Below are positions 19,765 to 30,262 of a stretch of 64,000 nt of DNA, one piece after another. This DNA is from Stutzerimonas stutzeri (GTDB lineage Bacteria > Pseudomonadota > Gammaproteobacteria > Pseudomonadales > Pseudomonadaceae), in assembly GCF_024448715.1 (NCBI RefSeq), contig NZ_JAMOHZ010000005.1:310001-374000 (forward strand), in the 5' to 3' direction. The notes below the pieces were generated by a model. It ran no database searches and was not told where the DNA came from. It saw nothing but the letters and a program-made list of their open reading frames with translations. A program made the translations under genes and the position numbers. How positions within the stretch are numbered: position 1 is the first letter of the stretch; every line of letters starts with the position of its first letter.

Positions 19765-20081
19765 GGTGTCACCTCACTAGCTGATGGCAATGGGCGGCCA
19801 CTCGAGCCCTTCCCACGCGCTTGGTCCCCCTCTCGTCAAGGTCTGCCGCGAGCCTAGCGCGCCAGCATTCGGCGCTCCTCGTGCAGTACCTCAATGGGGT
19901 ATAGCACAGGCGCCAGGGATCGATAGGCCCGGTGGTCGTGTTATCGATAATCGGGCAGCGATAGGGTCAGGTGGGTTGAGCGATAACTGAAGCGAGGGCA
20001 GGCACCGCGGGACGATGCCTGCCTGTTTCGATGGGAGATGCTGTTCGTCCGAGTTCGCACAGACGGTAAACGGCCGACGGT
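19765..20081. other. Intergenic region with one hairpin
   Basis: 317 bp between two minus-strand genes. I see no convincing gene. A hairpin at 19997-20023 (GGCAGGCA / TGCCTGCC) is the only clear structure, and it may end the HPF-like transcript. Confidence 0.5.
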
Positions 20082-20501
20082 TCAGGAGGTGCGCAGTTGC
20101 TCGTCGGCGAGGAAGTCTTCCTCCAGCAGTGCATCCCGACCTTCGACCTCAAGGGTCTCGCCTTCCATTGGCGTCGGCGCCGATACCCGCTTGCTTCGCA
20201 GCTTGCCGAATTGATGCCTGAGGGCGTTGTTGAGTTTATCGATAGCGCCGTCGACCGCCAGTTCAAGGGATGCCGCCTTGTGCGTAACGGAAAGAGGCTG
20301 CTGGCCTTTCGGCCGGGCCTCGATCTGGCATCGTTTGTCGTGGGCACCGGCCTTGATGCCGTTCTCGTCGTTCAGATGCACAACGACGCGGGTGACTTCG
20401 TCGTCGAATCTATCCAGCTTGTCGGCAACATTGCCGCTGACCCAGTCCACAAGACGGGCGCTTCCTTCGATGTGGTTATCGCTATGTACTTGGATCTGCA
20501 T
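20082..20501 (-). CDS. Ribosome-associated HPF/RaiA-like protein
   Basis: A 139-residue protein whose first about 100 residues match the sigma-54 modulation/HPF (S30AE) fold: MQIQVHSDNHIEGSARL, VVVHLNDENG, RCQIEARPKG, and ALDKL-type helix ending DGAIDKLNNAL. HPF/RaiA proteins bind the small ribosomal subunit and inactivate ribosomes in stationary phase or stress. This one has a divergent basic-residue pattern and an acidic C-terminal tail (LLEEDFLADEQL), so it may not be a canonical HPF. The main HPF is usually beside rpoN, so this is probably a second paralogue. Ribosome binding site GGAAGAG. Confidence 0.75.
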   Translation of the reverse strand: MQIQVHSDNHIEGSARLVDWVSGNVADKLDRFDDEVTRVVVHLNDENGIKAGAHDKRCQIEARPKGQQPLSVTHKAASLELAVDGAIDKLNNALRHQFGKLRSKRVSAPTPMEGETLEVEGRDALLEEDFLADEQLRTS

Positions 20502-20655
20502 ATGCTCTTCCTTCTACGCGATCTAGGTAACCACCGTTCAGCCACAAACGGCCTGAACTAGGAATGCCACTCTTGGCGAGATTAAGCAAGACCAACGCAA
20601 CGGTACTTGCCGGGCAGCGGGCAACCAGCGGCGGCGGCACTGGCGACTCCGGGGA

Positions 20656-21441
20656 TTACTGCCCGGCAGGCAGCAGCTTCTTCTTCGGGTAGATATCGTA
20701 GCGGCTGGACTTGCCTTCCAGGCTGTAGCCGGGCTTGGGGCCGTCGATGGCAGGCGCCTTGCGCGGGCGCTTCACCACGACGCGGTGGCTGGCCAATGCC
20801 AGCGCCTGTTCGAGCAGCGCGCCGGCGTCCAGATCGTCTCCGACGAAGGGCCGGAACAGCCGCATCTCCTTTTTCACCAGCGCGCTCTTTTCCCGGTGCG
20901 GAAACATCGGATCGAGATAGATGACCTGCGGTGGTTCGCCCTGCCATTGCCTCATCAGCTCGATGGCATTGCCCTGACGCAAGCACATGCGTTCGACGAT
21001 AGGGCGCACTTCGGCATCCTCGCGACCACGCGCCAGGCCATCCTCCAGCAGCGCGGCGACCAGCGGCTGACGCTCGAACAGGATCATTTCGCAGCCCAGC
21101 GTCGCCAGCACGAAGGCATCGCGCCCAAGCCCGGCCGTGGCGTCCAGTACGCTGGGACGAATACCGGGCTGGATACCGACCGCCTTGGCGATCATCTGCC
21201 CGCTGCCGCCACCGAACTGACGACGATGTGCGGCGCCGCCTTCGATGAAATCCACCCGAACCGGACCCGGAGCCTGTGCGCCGAGCAGTTGTAGCTGCAG
21301 CCCGGACTCGCCCAGTTGCAAGGCAAATTCCGCTTCATCCGCATGGCCCGGCAAGCCCAGTCGCGACGCCCAGGCATCGGCCCGCTCAGCGAACTGCGGA
21401 GCAAGGGCTTCTACACGGACCAATGGAAGGGAAGCAGTCAT
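20656..21441 (-). CDS. rsmJ: 16S rRNA (guanine1516-N2)-methyltransferase
   Basis: A 261-residue SAM-dependent methyltransferase modifying G1516 of 16S rRNA. The SAM motif is [16 protein letters not shown], and the N2-guanine catalytic/positioning motif appears as [19 protein letters not shown], diagnostic for RsmJ (YhiQ family). The C-terminal part ([21 protein letters not shown]) is complete. ATG 21441 is chosen for homology; the frame is open further upstream (to 21531) without similarity. Confidence 0.93.
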   Translation of the reverse strand: MTASLPLVRVEALAPQFAERADAWASRLGLPGHADEAEFALQLGESGLQLQLLGAQAPGPVRVDFIEGGAAHRRQFGGGSGQMIAKAVGIQPGIRPSVLDATAGLGRDAFVLATLGCEMILFERQPLVAALLEDGLARGREDAEVRPIVERMCLRQGNAIELMRQWQGEPPQVIYLDPMFPHREKSALVKKEMRLFRPFVGDDLDAGALLEQALALASHRVVVKRPRKAPAIDGPKPGYSLEGKSSRYDIYPKKKLLPAGQ

Positions 21442-21496
21442 GGGCAGCTCGGTGATGGAAAACGCCGCATTCTGCCAGAGCCGGCGCTGGCATGCC

Positions 21497-22189
21497 TCAG
21501 CGGCACATGCCAAAGCCGCCCATGTCCACATGGAAATGATCGTGATGGGCGGCGTTGTATTCGGGGCTCAGAGTAATCTTGAACGCATCACAGGCGGCCG
21601 CCTTGACCTGCCGGAGGAAGCGCGCCTTGTCATCGTCGCCCTTCCAGTCGCGGGCGACGGTGATCCGCGTGCCGTCTTGCAGCCGGAAACCTGCCAGATC
21701 CAATGCGTTGGCCGACGCGTGCTGGCTGCGCCTGTTACTTCGGGCGATATTCCGGCAGGCGAAGCTGCCGAAGTGATCGACGCGTACCACCGGCTGGCCG
21801 AACACCTGCTGCGCCGCCGGCTGCAAACCATGCCGCTCGAACAGCGCATAAGCCGCTGCCAGCGGACAGGTGGCAAGGAACGCACCGTTGAAGCGCACCG
21901 CCGATCCGGTGACACGTACCGCGTTCTCCACTGGGCAGCCCGCTTGCGGTGTGCTGTCGGGCACGGCGAAATACTTGAGATCCGAGGTCGTCAGTGCCTG
22001 CTCGCAGAGGGCACGGTCGCCCTGCAGACGCTGCAGTTTGAACGACGTCAGCAGGTTCGGCGTCTCGCGGATATCCAGCGGCGCCCAGGGGTTCCATTTC
22101 GCGGGAACGTCAACGTGACCGCGCCATACCGCGTAGATGAACCCGGCGAATGCGAGCAGTAGTAACAGGAAGAAACGGCCAAAAGTCAT
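21497..22189 (-). CDS. Extensin-like C-terminal domain protein, membrane anchored
   Basis: A 230-residue protein with one N-terminal membrane helix ([17 protein letters not shown]) and a periplasmic domain of the extensin-like C-terminal family (peptidase M15-like fold). Seen are [15 protein letters not shown], the motif [14 protein letters not shown] (zinc-ligand type H and D) and the terminal [11 protein letters not shown]. These His/Asp patterns match D,D-peptidase-like metal sites, so a peptidoglycan-related role is plausible but unproven. It lies 55 bp downstream of nothing on its own strand and does not overlap rsmJ. Confidence 0.85.
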   Translation of the reverse strand: MTFGRFFLLLLLAFAGFIYAVWRGHVDVPAKWNPWAPLDIRETPNLLTSFKLQRLQGDRALCEQALTTSDLKYFAVPDSTPQAGCPVENAVRVTGSAVRFNGAFLATCPLAAAYALFERHGLQPAAQQVFGQPVVRVDHFGSFACRNIARSNRRSQHASANALDLAGFRLQDGTRITVARDWKGDDDKARFLRQVKAAACDAFKITLSPEYNAAHHDHFHVDMGGFGMCR

Positions 22190-22537
22190 GCTGGGTTTGG
22201 CAACGCGAGCGGTTCAAGGTTGCAAACCCCTTCGCCGACTTGCCGGCCCCTTCGTATCGCTTCGGGAGCGCCGGGTTAGCGGTGATTAAGGCGCAGACAA
22301 CCAGGCCGTTCACGTATAGACGCGTTTTGCAGACCGATGGCTCAGTGCCCGTGCGGCGGTCGTAAACAGTGCCACGCTGTACAAATGGTTTCGCTGGCCG
22401 GGGGCAGAATCACTCCTCCGCTTTCAACACTTTCCCTTTGCAGGCGGTCCATGCTTCTGAGTCCCGTCATCATGTCGTGCCAAACAGGCTGCATGCATCG
22501 CGCATCACGACCAGTCATTTGAAGAAGGAGCGCGCGA
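22190..22537. other. Intergenic region without a clear gene
   Basis: 348 bp between the divergent extensin-like and ZIP genes; it must hold both promoters. A short frame at 22337-22522 starts MAQCPCGGRKQCHA, which recalls a SEC-C zinc motif, but it lacks a ribosome binding site and the rest is not protein-like. Confidence 0.45.
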
Positions 22538-23293
22538 ATGCCGAGTTGGTTAGAGGCGGGTCTGTGGGGTCTGCTCGCCGGGGGCGCCCTGCTCCTGGGC
22601 GCCGGAACCGGCTTTTTTGTTAGGGTGCCCCAGCGCCTCGTGGCCGCGATAATGGCATTCGGCAGCGGCGTCCTGATCTCCGCATTGTCGTTCGAACTGA
22701 TGGATGAAGCGTTCAAACGTGGCGGTCTCGATTCAACCAGCCTGGGATTTCTCGCCGGGGCGCTGGTCTATACAACCGCGAACTGGGGGCTGTCCCGGTA
22801 TGGCGCGAAACATCGCAAGCGCTCCGGCGGCCAACAAGCGTCGGAAAAGGACCAGGCAGGAAGCGGCCTGTCGATTGCGCTCGGCGCGTTGCTCGATGGC
22901 ATTCCAGAGTCCATCGTCATCGGTCTGAGCCTGTTGCAAGGCGGCGCAGTCAGCATGGTTGCCGTCGCTGCCATCTTTTTGTCGAACCTCCCCGAAGGGC
23001 TTTCGAGCTCCGTCGGCATGAAAAAGGCTGGCCGACACGCAGGCTATATTTTTGGCGTTTGGGGCGGCATCGCGCTCGCTTCGGGTCTTGCCTCGATCGC
23101 CGGCTACGTGCTCTTCGCCGGCAGCTCGCCAGATATGGTGGCGGCCACGACGGCGATCGCCGCTGGCGCCATTCTGGCCATGCTGGTGGATACCATGATC
23201 CCCGAAGCATTCGATGAGACCCACAATTTCGCCGGGCTAATCACTGTCGTGGGCTTCCTTGCCGCATTCGCGCTGAGCAAGCTGGGCGGCTGA
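22538..23293 (+). CDS. ZIP-family divalent metal transporter
   Basis: A 251-residue inner-membrane protein with seven to eight hydrophobic segments. The ZIP metal-site motifs are present: GALLDGIPESIVIG (TM4, His replaced by Asp at the first position) and SNLPEGLSSSVGM (TM5). A basic loop (residues 88-107, KHRKRSGGQQ) separates TM3 and TM4 but is not His-rich. The family transports Zn2+, Fe2+ or Mn2+. The missing TM4 His, seen in many bacterial ZIP-like proteins, may alter selectivity. GAAGGAG ribosome binding site precedes ATG. Confidence 0.88.
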   Translation: MPSWLEAGLWGLLAGGALLLGAGTGFFVRVPQRLVAAIMAFGSGVLISALSFELMDEAFKRGGLDSTSLGFLAGALVYTTANWGLSRYGAKHRKRSGGQQASEKDQAGSGLSIALGALLDGIPESIVIGLSLLQGGAVSMVAVAAIFLSNLPEGLSSSVGMKKAGRHAGYIFGVWGGIALASGLASIAGYVLFAGSSPDMVAATTAIAAGAILAMLVDTMIPEAFDETHNFAGLITVVGFLAAFALSKLGG

Positions 23294-23349
23294 TACGTTA
23301 ACGGCGGTCGGCTCCCGCTCGCTGCCGACTATCGTCACGCAGCACTTGA

Positions 23350-24219
23350 TCAGCCTTCGTCTTCAAGCAGCGACAGCTGCGATTCGCTCTGCAGTGCAGG
23401 AGCCGCCAGCGGCGGCAGGCCTGGCAGGCGCGCTGCGAGCCGGTCATGGAAGCGCATGGCCAGATCGGGCGCCAGACGATTGTCTGGCGTGTGCAAGTAA
23501 ACATGCGGGCGCTTACCCGACTCGATCCATCCCGCGACTTTCTCCAGCCAGGGCGCGAGAAAGCGATCATTGGCTTCCAACTCAGGGTGACCGACGAAGC
23601 GCAGCTGTGGCGACTCGCTGAAGGCAGCGGGCCGAACGGGCAGGCGCGGCTTTTTGCTTTGCGCATGCAGTAACGCCGGATCGCGTGACTGGCAGCTGAA
23701 CAGCGCACGGGTATCCATGCAGATACGCTCCACGCCACGCGCGTGTAGCAATCGATTGAGCGCACGCTCCTCCTCACCCTTCGCGAAAAAGGCGGCATGG
23801 CGCACTTCGACGGCAATCGGGCGGTTCAGCGTCTCGATCAGATGCGCCAGTTCGCCGAGGCGAGCCGGGCCAAAGCTGGCCGGCAACTGCAACCAGAACG
23901 GGGCGACTCGTTGGCCCAGCGGTGCAAGCAGCGAACGGAACGCCAGGATCAGCTCCGACACCTCGTGCAGATTCGATGCCTGACTGATTTCTCGAGGAAG
24001 CTTGGCGCAAAAGCGAAACCCTTCGGGCATCAAGGTCGCCCAACGTTCGATCTTCTGCGCCGACGGCCAGGCGTATAGCGTCGTGTTGCCCTCAACGGTG
24101 TTGAAGACTGAGCAGTAACGGGATAGAAACCCGTCAGACGGCAACCCAGGCGGATAGAGCGAACCGCGCCAGGCGGCATCATTCCACGAAGGGCAACCGA
24201 GAAAATAGGGAAGACTCAA
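23350..24219 (-). CDS. DUF72 domain protein
   Basis: A 289-residue DUF72 (YecE-like) TIM-barrel protein. Family signatures: GCPSWNDAAWRGSLYP near the N-terminus, YCSVFNTVEGNTTLYAW, FRFCAKLPREIS, and VYLHTPDN near residue 240. DUF72 proteins are widespread and have been linked to Fe-S or nuclease-like functions without firm evidence. It may be transcribed together with the downstream tsaB-side genes, though the next gene on this strand ends 16 bp past its start. Confidence 0.85.
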   Translation of the reverse strand: MSLPYFLGCPSWNDAAWRGSLYPPGLPSDGFLSRYCSVFNTVEGNTTLYAWPSAQKIERWATLMPEGFRFCAKLPREISQASNLHEVSELILAFRSLLAPLGQRVAPFWLQLPASFGPARLGELAHLIETLNRPIAVEVRHAAFFAKGEEERALNRLLHARGVERICMDTRALFSCQSRDPALLHAQSKKPRLPVRPAAFSESPQLRFVGHPELEANDRFLAPWLEKVAGWIESGKRPHVYLHTPDNRLAPDLAMRFHDRLAARLPGLPPLAAPALQSESQLSLLEDEG

Positions 24220-24235
24220 CGGGATTGTCTACGCC

Positions 24236-24598
24236 TCAAGCGTAGAGATCCAGGCCAAGCACTTCATGGGCATCGATATCGGCGCTGAAACTGGCGGTGG
24301 TGCCATAACTTTGCAGTGCCTGTGCCGCACGGTTGGTCAGCGGGCGCTCCATCATCGCCTCGAAGCGCGCCGGCATGAAATCGCCGGACACCACTGAGGT
24401 GTAATCGGTGGGCTCGCTCTGGGTGCGTCGGGAGAGATGTTCGTAGGTTGAATCAGCCTGGCCGGCCGGGATGACGTTGGACTTGCGCGCCTGCTCGGCC
24501 GCCTTTTCGCTTTCGCGATAGGGCACGGGCGCGTTTTCCCGTGGGGAAACGCGTTCGATGGGATAGGCTGAGGGAGCAAGACCGTTGAGGCGCATCAT
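24236..24598 (-). CDS. Hypothetical protein beside tsaB
   Basis: A 120-residue protein I do not recognise by domain. It is rich in polar residues in its first half (PRENAPVPYRESEKAAEQARK) and ends with a probable helix (ERPLTNRAAQALQSYGTTASF). The position downstream of tsaB matches a small hypothetical gene in the same place in Pseudomonas aeruginosa, so it is probably real and conserved in the genus. The start could be either of two adjacent ATG codons (24598 or 24595); AGGTGA lies upstream. Confidence 0.65.
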   Translation of the reverse strand: MMRLNGLAPSAYPIERVSPRENAPVPYRESEKAAEQARKSNVIPAGQADSTYEHLSRRTQSEPTDYTSVVSGDFMPARFEAMMERPLTNRAAQALQSYGTTASFSADIDAHEVLGLDLYA

Positions 24599-24658
24599 TC
24601 ACCTGTACGAAGTGATACCGACTCTAGCGAGCCGCCCAGGGATTGGCAATGCCGTCCG

Positions 24659-25336
24659 TCACCGCGCGGTCTTCGGCGTGGCGACGTTGTCCCGCAGATA
24701 GATCGGCTGCGCCTGATCGGCCTCCAGCGCTTCCCCTCGCTGCCAGGCAAAACCGGCTAACCGAAGCAGGTCTTCCGCATGCGGCAGCAGCGCAGCATCG
24801 GTCGCTGCCGGGCTGACGGCGATACGTGCACCATAGCCCCACCCAGTGCCGGCACCGAACCACTGACCCTCGCTACCACGCGGCAAGCTGGCCTGTTCCG
24901 GTGGCAGCACCGCTTCGATACCCGCCAATTGCATCTCGCCTCCATGGAGTCGATAGCAGCCCCAGTAAACCTCGTCCATACGCGCGTCGATCGCTGTGGC
25001 TACTTGCTCAGCGCCGTGTTCCCGATGCGCGCGTTGGGCGATGGTGGCCAAGGTCGACACCGGCAGCACCGGACGTTGCAGCGCGAACGCCAACCCCTGA
25101 ACCACGCCGACAGCGATGCGCACCCCCGTGAAAGCACCCGGACCACGACCAAACGCCAGGGCATCGACTGCCGATAAAGCGATGCCGGCCTCGCCCAGCA
25201 GGGCCTGGATCATCGGCAGCAGCCGTTGCGCATGCAGCCGCGGGATCACCTCGTAATGGCTCAGCATGCGGCCGTCATGCAGCAGCGCGACGGAGCAGGC
25301 TTCAGTGGCGGTATCCAAGGCCAGCAGCGTGGTCAT
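24659..25336 (-). CDS. tsaB: tRNA t6A37 biosynthesis protein TsaB
   Basis: A 225-residue ASKHA-fold protein that dimerises with TsaD in the complex making threonylcarbamoyl-adenosine at position 37 of ANN-decoding tRNAs. Signatures: LLALDTATEACSVAL at the start, the AFGRGPGAFTGVRIAVGVVQGLA loop (split here as GRGPGAFTGVRIA), and ATAIDARMDEVYW. TsaB-type because the ATP-site residues of TsaD are degenerate. In Pseudomonas it follows adk as here. Confidence 0.95.
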   Translation of the reverse strand: MTTLLALDTATEACSVALLHDGRMLSHYEVIPRLHAQRLLPMIQALLGEAGIALSAVDALAFGRGPGAFTGVRIAVGVVQGLAFALQRPVLPVSTLATIAQRAHREHGAEQVATAIDARMDEVYWGCYRLHGGEMQLAGIEAVLPPEQASLPRGSEGQWFGAGTGWGYGARIAVSPAATDAALLPHAEDLLRLAGFAWQRGEALEADQAQPIYLRDNVATPKTAR

Positions 25337-25440
25337 CGGCGGTTCCGGTCAGTCGAAAAAGGGCGGCGATTGTAGCAGCTGCGCCATGCCAGATCCTTTT
25401 ATGGACAACTCGGCTCGACGTGAATGCGATACAAACGAAA

Positions 25441-25460
25441 ACGGCCCGCAAGCGGACCGT
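25441..25460 (-). terminator. Terminator after adk
   Basis: On the minus strand: ACGGTCCGC-TT-GCGGGCCGT followed by TTTTCGTTTG, 18 bp after the adk stop. The 9-bp stem contains one G-T wobble. It separates adk from tsaB. Confidence 0.75.
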
Positions 25461-25478
25461 TCAGTTTGCCTAGGTGAA

Positions 25479-26126
25479 TCAGCTGAGCGCAGCCAGCACC
25501 TTGGCGGTGATCTCTTCTACCGAGCCGACGCCTTCGACGCGGCTGCACTTGGGGGTGCCCTGGGCGGCTTCGAGGTTCTGGTAGAAGGCTACCAGCGGCT
25601 TGGTCTGCGAGTGGTAGAGGCTCAGACGGTGACGAACGGTTTCTTCCAAGTCGTCCTTGCGCTGGATCAATTCTTCACCGGTGAGGTCATCGATGCCGGT
25701 CACTTTCGGCGGGTTGTGCTCGGTGTGGTAAACACGCCCCGAAGCAGCGTGTACCCAGCGGCCAGAAAGACGACCGACGATCTCTTCGTCGTCTACGGCA
25801 ATTTCCAGTACGTGGTCGAGCTTCACTCCGGCGTCGCGCAGTGCTTCGGCTTGCGGAATGGTGCGCGGGAAGCCATCGAAGAGGAAGCCGTTGGTGCAAT
25901 CGGCCTGCTGCAGACGCTCTTGAATCAGCGCAATGATGATCTCGTCGGAAACCAGACCACCGCTTTCCATCACGTCCTTGACCTGCAGCCCCAGCGGCGA
26001 ACCGGCCTTGACCGCTGCGCGCAACATGTCACCGGTGGAAATTTGCGGGATGGCGAATTTCTCGGTAATGAAGCGTGCCTGTGTGCCTTTCCCGGCACCG
26101 GGTGCTCCCAGCAAAATTACGCGCAT
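25479..26126 (-). CDS. adk: Adenylate kinase
   Basis: A 215-residue enzyme interconverting ATP + AMP and 2 ADP. The P-loop is [11 protein letters not shown] (residues 7-17), the AMP-binding region includes [14 protein letters not shown], and the long LID domain (about residues 122-160) lacks the zinc Cys residues, as in other Gammaproteobacteria. The catalytic Arg motif GFPRT is present at about residues 85-89. Transcribed towards tsaB, with a terminator between. Confidence 0.98.
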   Translation of the reverse strand: MRVILLGAPGAGKGTQARFITEKFAIPQISTGDMLRAAVKAGSPLGLQVKDVMESGGLVSDEIIIALIQERLQQADCTNGFLFDGFPRTIPQAEALRDAGVKLDHVLEIAVDDEEIVGRLSGRWVHAASGRVYHTEHNPPKVTGIDDLTGEELIQRKDDLEETVRHRLSLYHSQTKPLVAFYQNLEAAQGTPKCSRVEGVGSVEEITAKVLAALS

Positions 26127-26378
26127 GGATGAGTCCTCAAGTTTGCAAAGGGATGCCGCCAGGGCCGATTGACTGCAACCCTACCGCTGGCGAATCAAAA
26201 ATTCTGGTTTGCCGCCATGCGACAAAAGGTTGAACACGATACACAGCGCACAGAATGCAGACAAGCAGACCCCACCGTGCTGCTCATGGACGGTTTATCG
26301 GCGCATGGAGACGATAAAACGGCGCCGGCCGGCCACGATGACATTAGACCGGCGCGCCGTAATCTGCTTTGTTTCGGC

Positions 26379-29015
26379 TCAACCGGTGTTGCGCAAACCC
26401 GCCGCAATACCTGCCACGCTGACCAGCAGGGCTTGCTCCAGAGGGCTTTCCGCCGGGTTCTGTTGTCGCCGTGAACGGGCCAGCAGCTCGGTCTGCATCA
26501 GGTGCAAGGGATCCAGATAGGTGTTGCGCAAGCTGAAAGCCTCAAGGGTCTCGGGGCTATGCGCCAGCAGTTCGGACTGGCCGGTCAGCCTAAGCGCCGC
26601 CTCCACCGCCTGCGACAATCTGTCACGCAAATCGCGACCCAGCGACTGCAGTTGCGCTGAGACCAGGCGCTCGTCGTAACGCTTTGCAATGTCCGCGTCA
26701 GCCTTGGCCAACACCATTTCGAGCATGTCGATGCGCGTGCTGAAAAACGGCCAATGTTGACGCATGGATCGTAGCCGCTCGCCTTCGCCGCGCTCCAGTG
26801 CGACCTGCAACGCCTGTTCCCAGCCCAGCCAGGCGGGGAGCATCAGCCGGGTCTGGGTCCAGGCGAATATCCAGGGAATCGCCCGCAAACTCTCGACGCC
26901 GCCTTCGCGACGCTTCGAGGGCCGGCTGCCCAGCGGCAACCGGCCGAGTTCCTGCTCGGGCGTCGCCTGGCGGAAATACTCGACGAACTGCGGGTGATCA
27001 CGCACCACACCGCGATACGCCTCGACGCCCTTCCCGGCCAATTGGTCCATGGTTTCGCGCCAGTCCGGTTCGGGCATCGGCGGCGGTAGCAAAGTCGCCT
27101 CCAGTACTGCTGCCAGATACAGATTGAGGTTCTGCTCGGCGATATCCGGCAGCCCGAACTTGAAGCGGATCATCTCGCCCTGCTCGGTCGTGCGGAAACG
27201 CCCCGCCACCGATCCGGGCGGCTGCGACAGGATCGCCGCATGGGCCGGACCGCCGCCTCGTCCGACAGTGCCGCCACGGCCGTGGAACAGCAGCAACTCG
27301 ACATCGTGATCACGACAGATTTCGACGAGGCTTTCCTGAGCACGGTACTGGGCCCAGGCCGCCGCGGTGGTACCGGCATCCTTGGCGGAGTCCGAATAGC
27401 CGATCATGACCTCCTGCGGGCCGTGCAAACGCTGGCGATAACCGGGCAGTGCCAGCAGGCGATCAATGGCCGGGCCGGCATTGTTCAGATCGTCCAGCGT
27501 CTCGAACAACGGCGCTACGCGCATCGGCCGCCGCAGGCCGGACTCCTTGAGCAACAGTTGTACCGCCAGTACATCCGACGCACCCTTGGCCATGGAGATG
27601 ACGTACGAGCCGAGCGATGAACCCGGCGCCTGCGCCACCACGCGACAAGTCGCCAGTACCTCTGCGGTCTCGGCCGACGGTTGAAAATGTGGCGGCAGCA
27701 GTGGACGGCGATTGCTCAGCTCGCGCTGGAGGAAGTCCAAGCGCTGCTGCTCGTTCCACTGGTCATAGTGGCCTATCCCCAGATAATCGGTAATTTCCGC
27801 CAACGCCGCGACGTGCCGAGCCGAGTCCTGGCGGATGTCGAGGCGCACCAGAAACAGCCCGAACGCGGCGACCCGACGCAGCGTATCGAGCAAAGCGCCG
27901 TCAGCGATCACGCCCATGCCGCAGGCATGTAATGAGCGATAGCACAGTTCGAGCGGCTCCCGTAGCTCACGGTTTTCCTGCAATACCGCGAGCGGCGCCA
28001 GCTGGTCGTGTTCGACAGCGCTACTCGCCCAGTCTCGCGTGGCCTGAAGGCGCCCACGCAAGCTCTTGAGCAGCGTCCGGTAGGGCTCGGCCGATTCGCC
28101 GCTGTGATGCAACAGCTCGTCGCTGGCGGTTTGCATCGACAGCGCGGTGATCAGCCCCTCGATATCGTGCAGGAATAAATCAGCCGCGACCCAGCGCGCC
28201 AGCAATAGCACCTCGCGGGTCACTTTCGCCGTCACGTTGGGATTGCCGTCGCGATCGCCACCCATCCAGGATGCAAAGCGAATCGGCGCAGCATCCAGCG
28301 GCAAGTGCAAGCCAGTGCTGCGACTAAGCACCTGATCGGTATGCCGCAGCACATTCGGCAACGCCTGCCAAAGCGAGTTTTCGATGACGGCGAAGCCCCA
28401 TTTCGCTTCTTCCACCGGCGTCGGCCGACTGCGGCGAATTTCCTCGGTGTGCCAGGCCTCGGCGATCAGCCGCTGCAGGCGCAGTTCGATTTGGGCCAGC
28501 TCCGCCGCACCGAGATCGGTGTGGTCACGTGCTGCCAGTTGCGCGGCGATGGCGTCGTATTTTTGGATCAGGGTGCGCCGCGAGACCTCGGTCGGGTGGG
28601 CGGTCAACACCAGCTCGACTTCCAGCCGGCCTACCTGACGCGCGAGCAACTCCTGACCGAAGCCTTCTCCCTTGAGCCGCTCGAGCAACCCGGACAGCAC
28701 GCCGGCTTCGAAGGGTGCCGACTCGCCGGGATGTCGACGACGTACCTGGTGATACTGCTCGGCGATATTGGCCAGATTGAGAAACTGATTGAAGGCACGG
28801 GTCATGGGCAGCAGCTCATCGTCTGCCAACCCGTCGAGGGTTTCCTGCAACAGTTTGGCCCCGTCGACAGAACCGCGGCGCGCACCCTTAGCACCCTTGC
28901 GGATGCGCTCGATCTTATCGAGGAAGGCATCACCGTGTTGTTCGCGGATGGTGTTGCCCAGCAGTTCGCCGAGCAGATGAACGTTCTCGCGCAGACGCGC
29001 GTCGATCTTCGCCAT
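26379..29015 (-). CDS. ppc: Phosphoenolpyruvate carboxylase
   Basis: An 878-residue anaplerotic enzyme making oxaloacetate from phosphoenolpyruvate and bicarbonate. Catalytic motifs are intact: [14 protein letters not shown] (His of the active site), the [14 protein letters not shown] glycine-rich loop, and the C-terminal RNTG (usually QNTG). ATG 29015 is preceded by GGGAGA and begins [12 protein letters not shown], the conventional start; an in-frame ATG at 29057 adds only 14 unrelated residues. The gene follows the Pseudomonas order ppc-adk-tsaB. Confidence 0.97.
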   Translation of the reverse strand: MAKIDARLRENVHLLGELLGNTIREQHGDAFLDKIERIRKGAKGARRGSVDGAKLLQETLDGLADDELLPMTRAFNQFLNLANIAEQYHQVRRRHPGESAPFEAGVLSGLLERLKGEGFGQELLARQVGRLEVELVLTAHPTEVSRRTLIQKYDAIAAQLAARDHTDLGAAELAQIELRLQRLIAEAWHTEEIRRSRPTPVEEAKWGFAVIENSLWQALPNVLRHTDQVLSRSTGLHLPLDAAPIRFASWMGGDRDGNPNVTAKVTREVLLLARWVAADLFLHDIEGLITALSMQTASDELLHHSGESAEPYRTLLKSLRGRLQATRDWASSAVEHDQLAPLAVLQENRELREPLELCYRSLHACGMGVIADGALLDTLRRVAAFGLFLVRLDIRQDSARHVAALAEITDYLGIGHYDQWNEQQRLDFLQRELSNRRPLLPPHFQPSAETAEVLATCRVVAQAPGSSLGSYVISMAKGASDVLAVQLLLKESGLRRPMRVAPLFETLDDLNNAGPAIDRLLALPGYRQRLHGPQEVMIGYSDSAKDAGTTAAAWAQYRAQESLVEICRDHDVELLLFHGRGGTVGRGGGPAHAAILSQPPGSVAGRFRTTEQGEMIRFKFGLPDIAEQNLNLYLAAVLEATLLPPPMPEPDWRETMDQLAGKGVEAYRGVVRDHPQFVEYFRQATPEQELGRLPLGSRPSKRREGGVESLRAIPWIFAWTQTRLMLPAWLGWEQALQVALERGEGERLRSMRQHWPFFSTRIDMLEMVLAKADADIAKRYDERLVSAQLQSLGRDLRDRLSQAVEAALRLTGQSELLAHSPETLEAFSLRNTYLDPLHLMQTELLARSRRQQNPAESPLEQALLVSVAGIAAGLRNTG

Positions 29016-29214
29016 GTTCGTATCTCCCAGACCGCACCATCGAAGGCTCGCAGCCAATCTGCAATCGATGCTGAACGGCTACGCTGTTAGAACCCTCCAA
29101 ACAGAGTGCCCAGCGCGTTCGTCGATGACAAGGCATGGCGCAAGAGCGCACGTTCGACAACCGCTCGCATTTCACGCAAATGTCGCTCGCATAGCGGGCT
29201 AAGGATGGAGCTTG

Positions 29215-29556
29215 ATGAAAATCTCAGAACTGGTCCACGAGTGGGAAAGCACTGCCACCGGCCGTATGAGCAGCACGCAATACACCATTCCGCTGGATGT
29301 CGAGAGCGCTGCGCGGCTGGCCGCACTGGCCGAGATGTATCCCAAGCGCAGCACCGATGAGCTGCTCGGAGAGCTGGTGGGCGCCGCGCTGGAAGCTATC
29401 GAAACCAGCCTCCCTTACAAGCAGGGTTCCAACGTGATTTCCACCGACGAGCAAGGCGACCCGATCTACGAAGACGTCGGCCCGACACCGCGTTTTCTGG
29501 CGCTTTCGCGAAAGCATCTGGAGCGCTTGCTTGCTGAGCGTTCGGAACAGTCCTAA
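29215..29556 (+). CDS. Conserved hypothetical protein next to ppc
   Basis: A 113-residue protein, divergent from ppc. It has a short N-terminal part (MKISELVHEWEST) and a central helical region that looks like a ribbon-helix-helix or coiled dimer unit (SAARLAALAEMYPKRSTDELLGELVGAAL), then a polar tail with DEQGDPIYEDVGPTPRFL. A gene in this position is found in Pseudomonas genomes, but I do not know its function. ATG 29215 follows GGATGGAG. Confidence 0.7.
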   Translation: MKISELVHEWESTATGRMSSTQYTIPLDVESAARLAALAEMYPKRSTDELLGELVGAALEAIETSLPYKQGSNVISTDEQGDPIYEDVGPTPRFLALSRKHLERLLAERSEQS

Positions 29557-29821
29557 GGCCAAGCCTTTGCGGCGGTCGCGCCTCGCAATGCGCCGCATAG
29601 CTGAGCCAAGGCGCTCATCCAGCGCGGCTTAGGCCCGGTCCAGACAGCTCTAAAAAGCGGCTTCCAGGCGCTTCGTTTATCTCTTTACTGGAACGTTTGC
29701 GGCGAGATGGCCTCACAAAAACATGCCCGTTCTATTGCAGGCCGCTCAATTCCAGGCCGAGCGCAAAGCGTGCGGGCACTGTTTCCCATCCGTCAGGCAA
29801 AACTTCCATCGGAGACTGACC

Positions 29822-30217
29822 ATGAAAATGAACGCCATCGAAAGCCCACTGTCGCGATTTCACTTACCCAAACTTGCAGCCGTTGCGCTCGGAGGCCTGC
29901 TGCTGGTTGGTTGTGCGGGCAACCCGCCGAATGAACAGTTCGCCGTCACCGAGTCCGCGGTACGTAGCGCGGTAAGCGCGGGCGGCACCGAATACGCGGC
30001 GGTTGAAATGCGCAACGCGCGGGAAAAATGGAAACAGGCCGAGTTGGCCATGCAGAAGGAAAATTACGACGAAGCCCGCAAGCTGGCCGAGCAAGCCGAA
30101 TGGGATGCCCGAGTGGCCGAGCGAAAAGCTCAGGCAGCCAAGGCGCAAAAGGCAGTAGAGGAAGCCAACAAAGGGATTCAGGAACTGCGAGAAGAAAGCA
30201 TGCGCGGCCTCCAGTAA
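29822..30217 (+). CDS. DUF4398 lipoprotein
   Basis: A 131-residue lipoprotein. The signal peptide (residues about 12-33) ends in LLLVGC, so the Cys would be lipidated and the protein held at the outer membrane. The rest is almost entirely a charged helix (A-x-x-A-R-x-K-W-K-Q-A-E), the DUF4398 domain. It precedes an OmpA-family gene by 45 bp with the same lipoprotein-DUF4398 arrangement, so the two are probably one operon and may share a role in envelope stability. Start ATG 29822 with upstream GGAG. Confidence 0.85.
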   Translation: MKMNAIESPLSRFHLPKLAAVALGGLLLVGCAGNPPNEQFAVTESAVRSAVSAGGTEYAAVEMRNAREKWKQAELAMQKENYDEARKLAEQAEWDARVAERKAQAAKAQKAVEEANKGIQELREESMRGLQ

Positions 30218-30262
30218 TCACGACGTTCAACTCTCAACGCCTTCACAAAAGGATGACCCGTT

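Noticed and set aside
22337..22522. Short frame starting MAQCPCGGRKQCHA that recalls a SEC-C zinc motif
   Set aside because: No ribosome binding site, the remaining residues are not protein-like, and it sits in the ZIP/extensin promoter region.
25266..26132. 288-codon plus-strand frame
   Set aside because: Antisense shadow of adk and part of tsaB.
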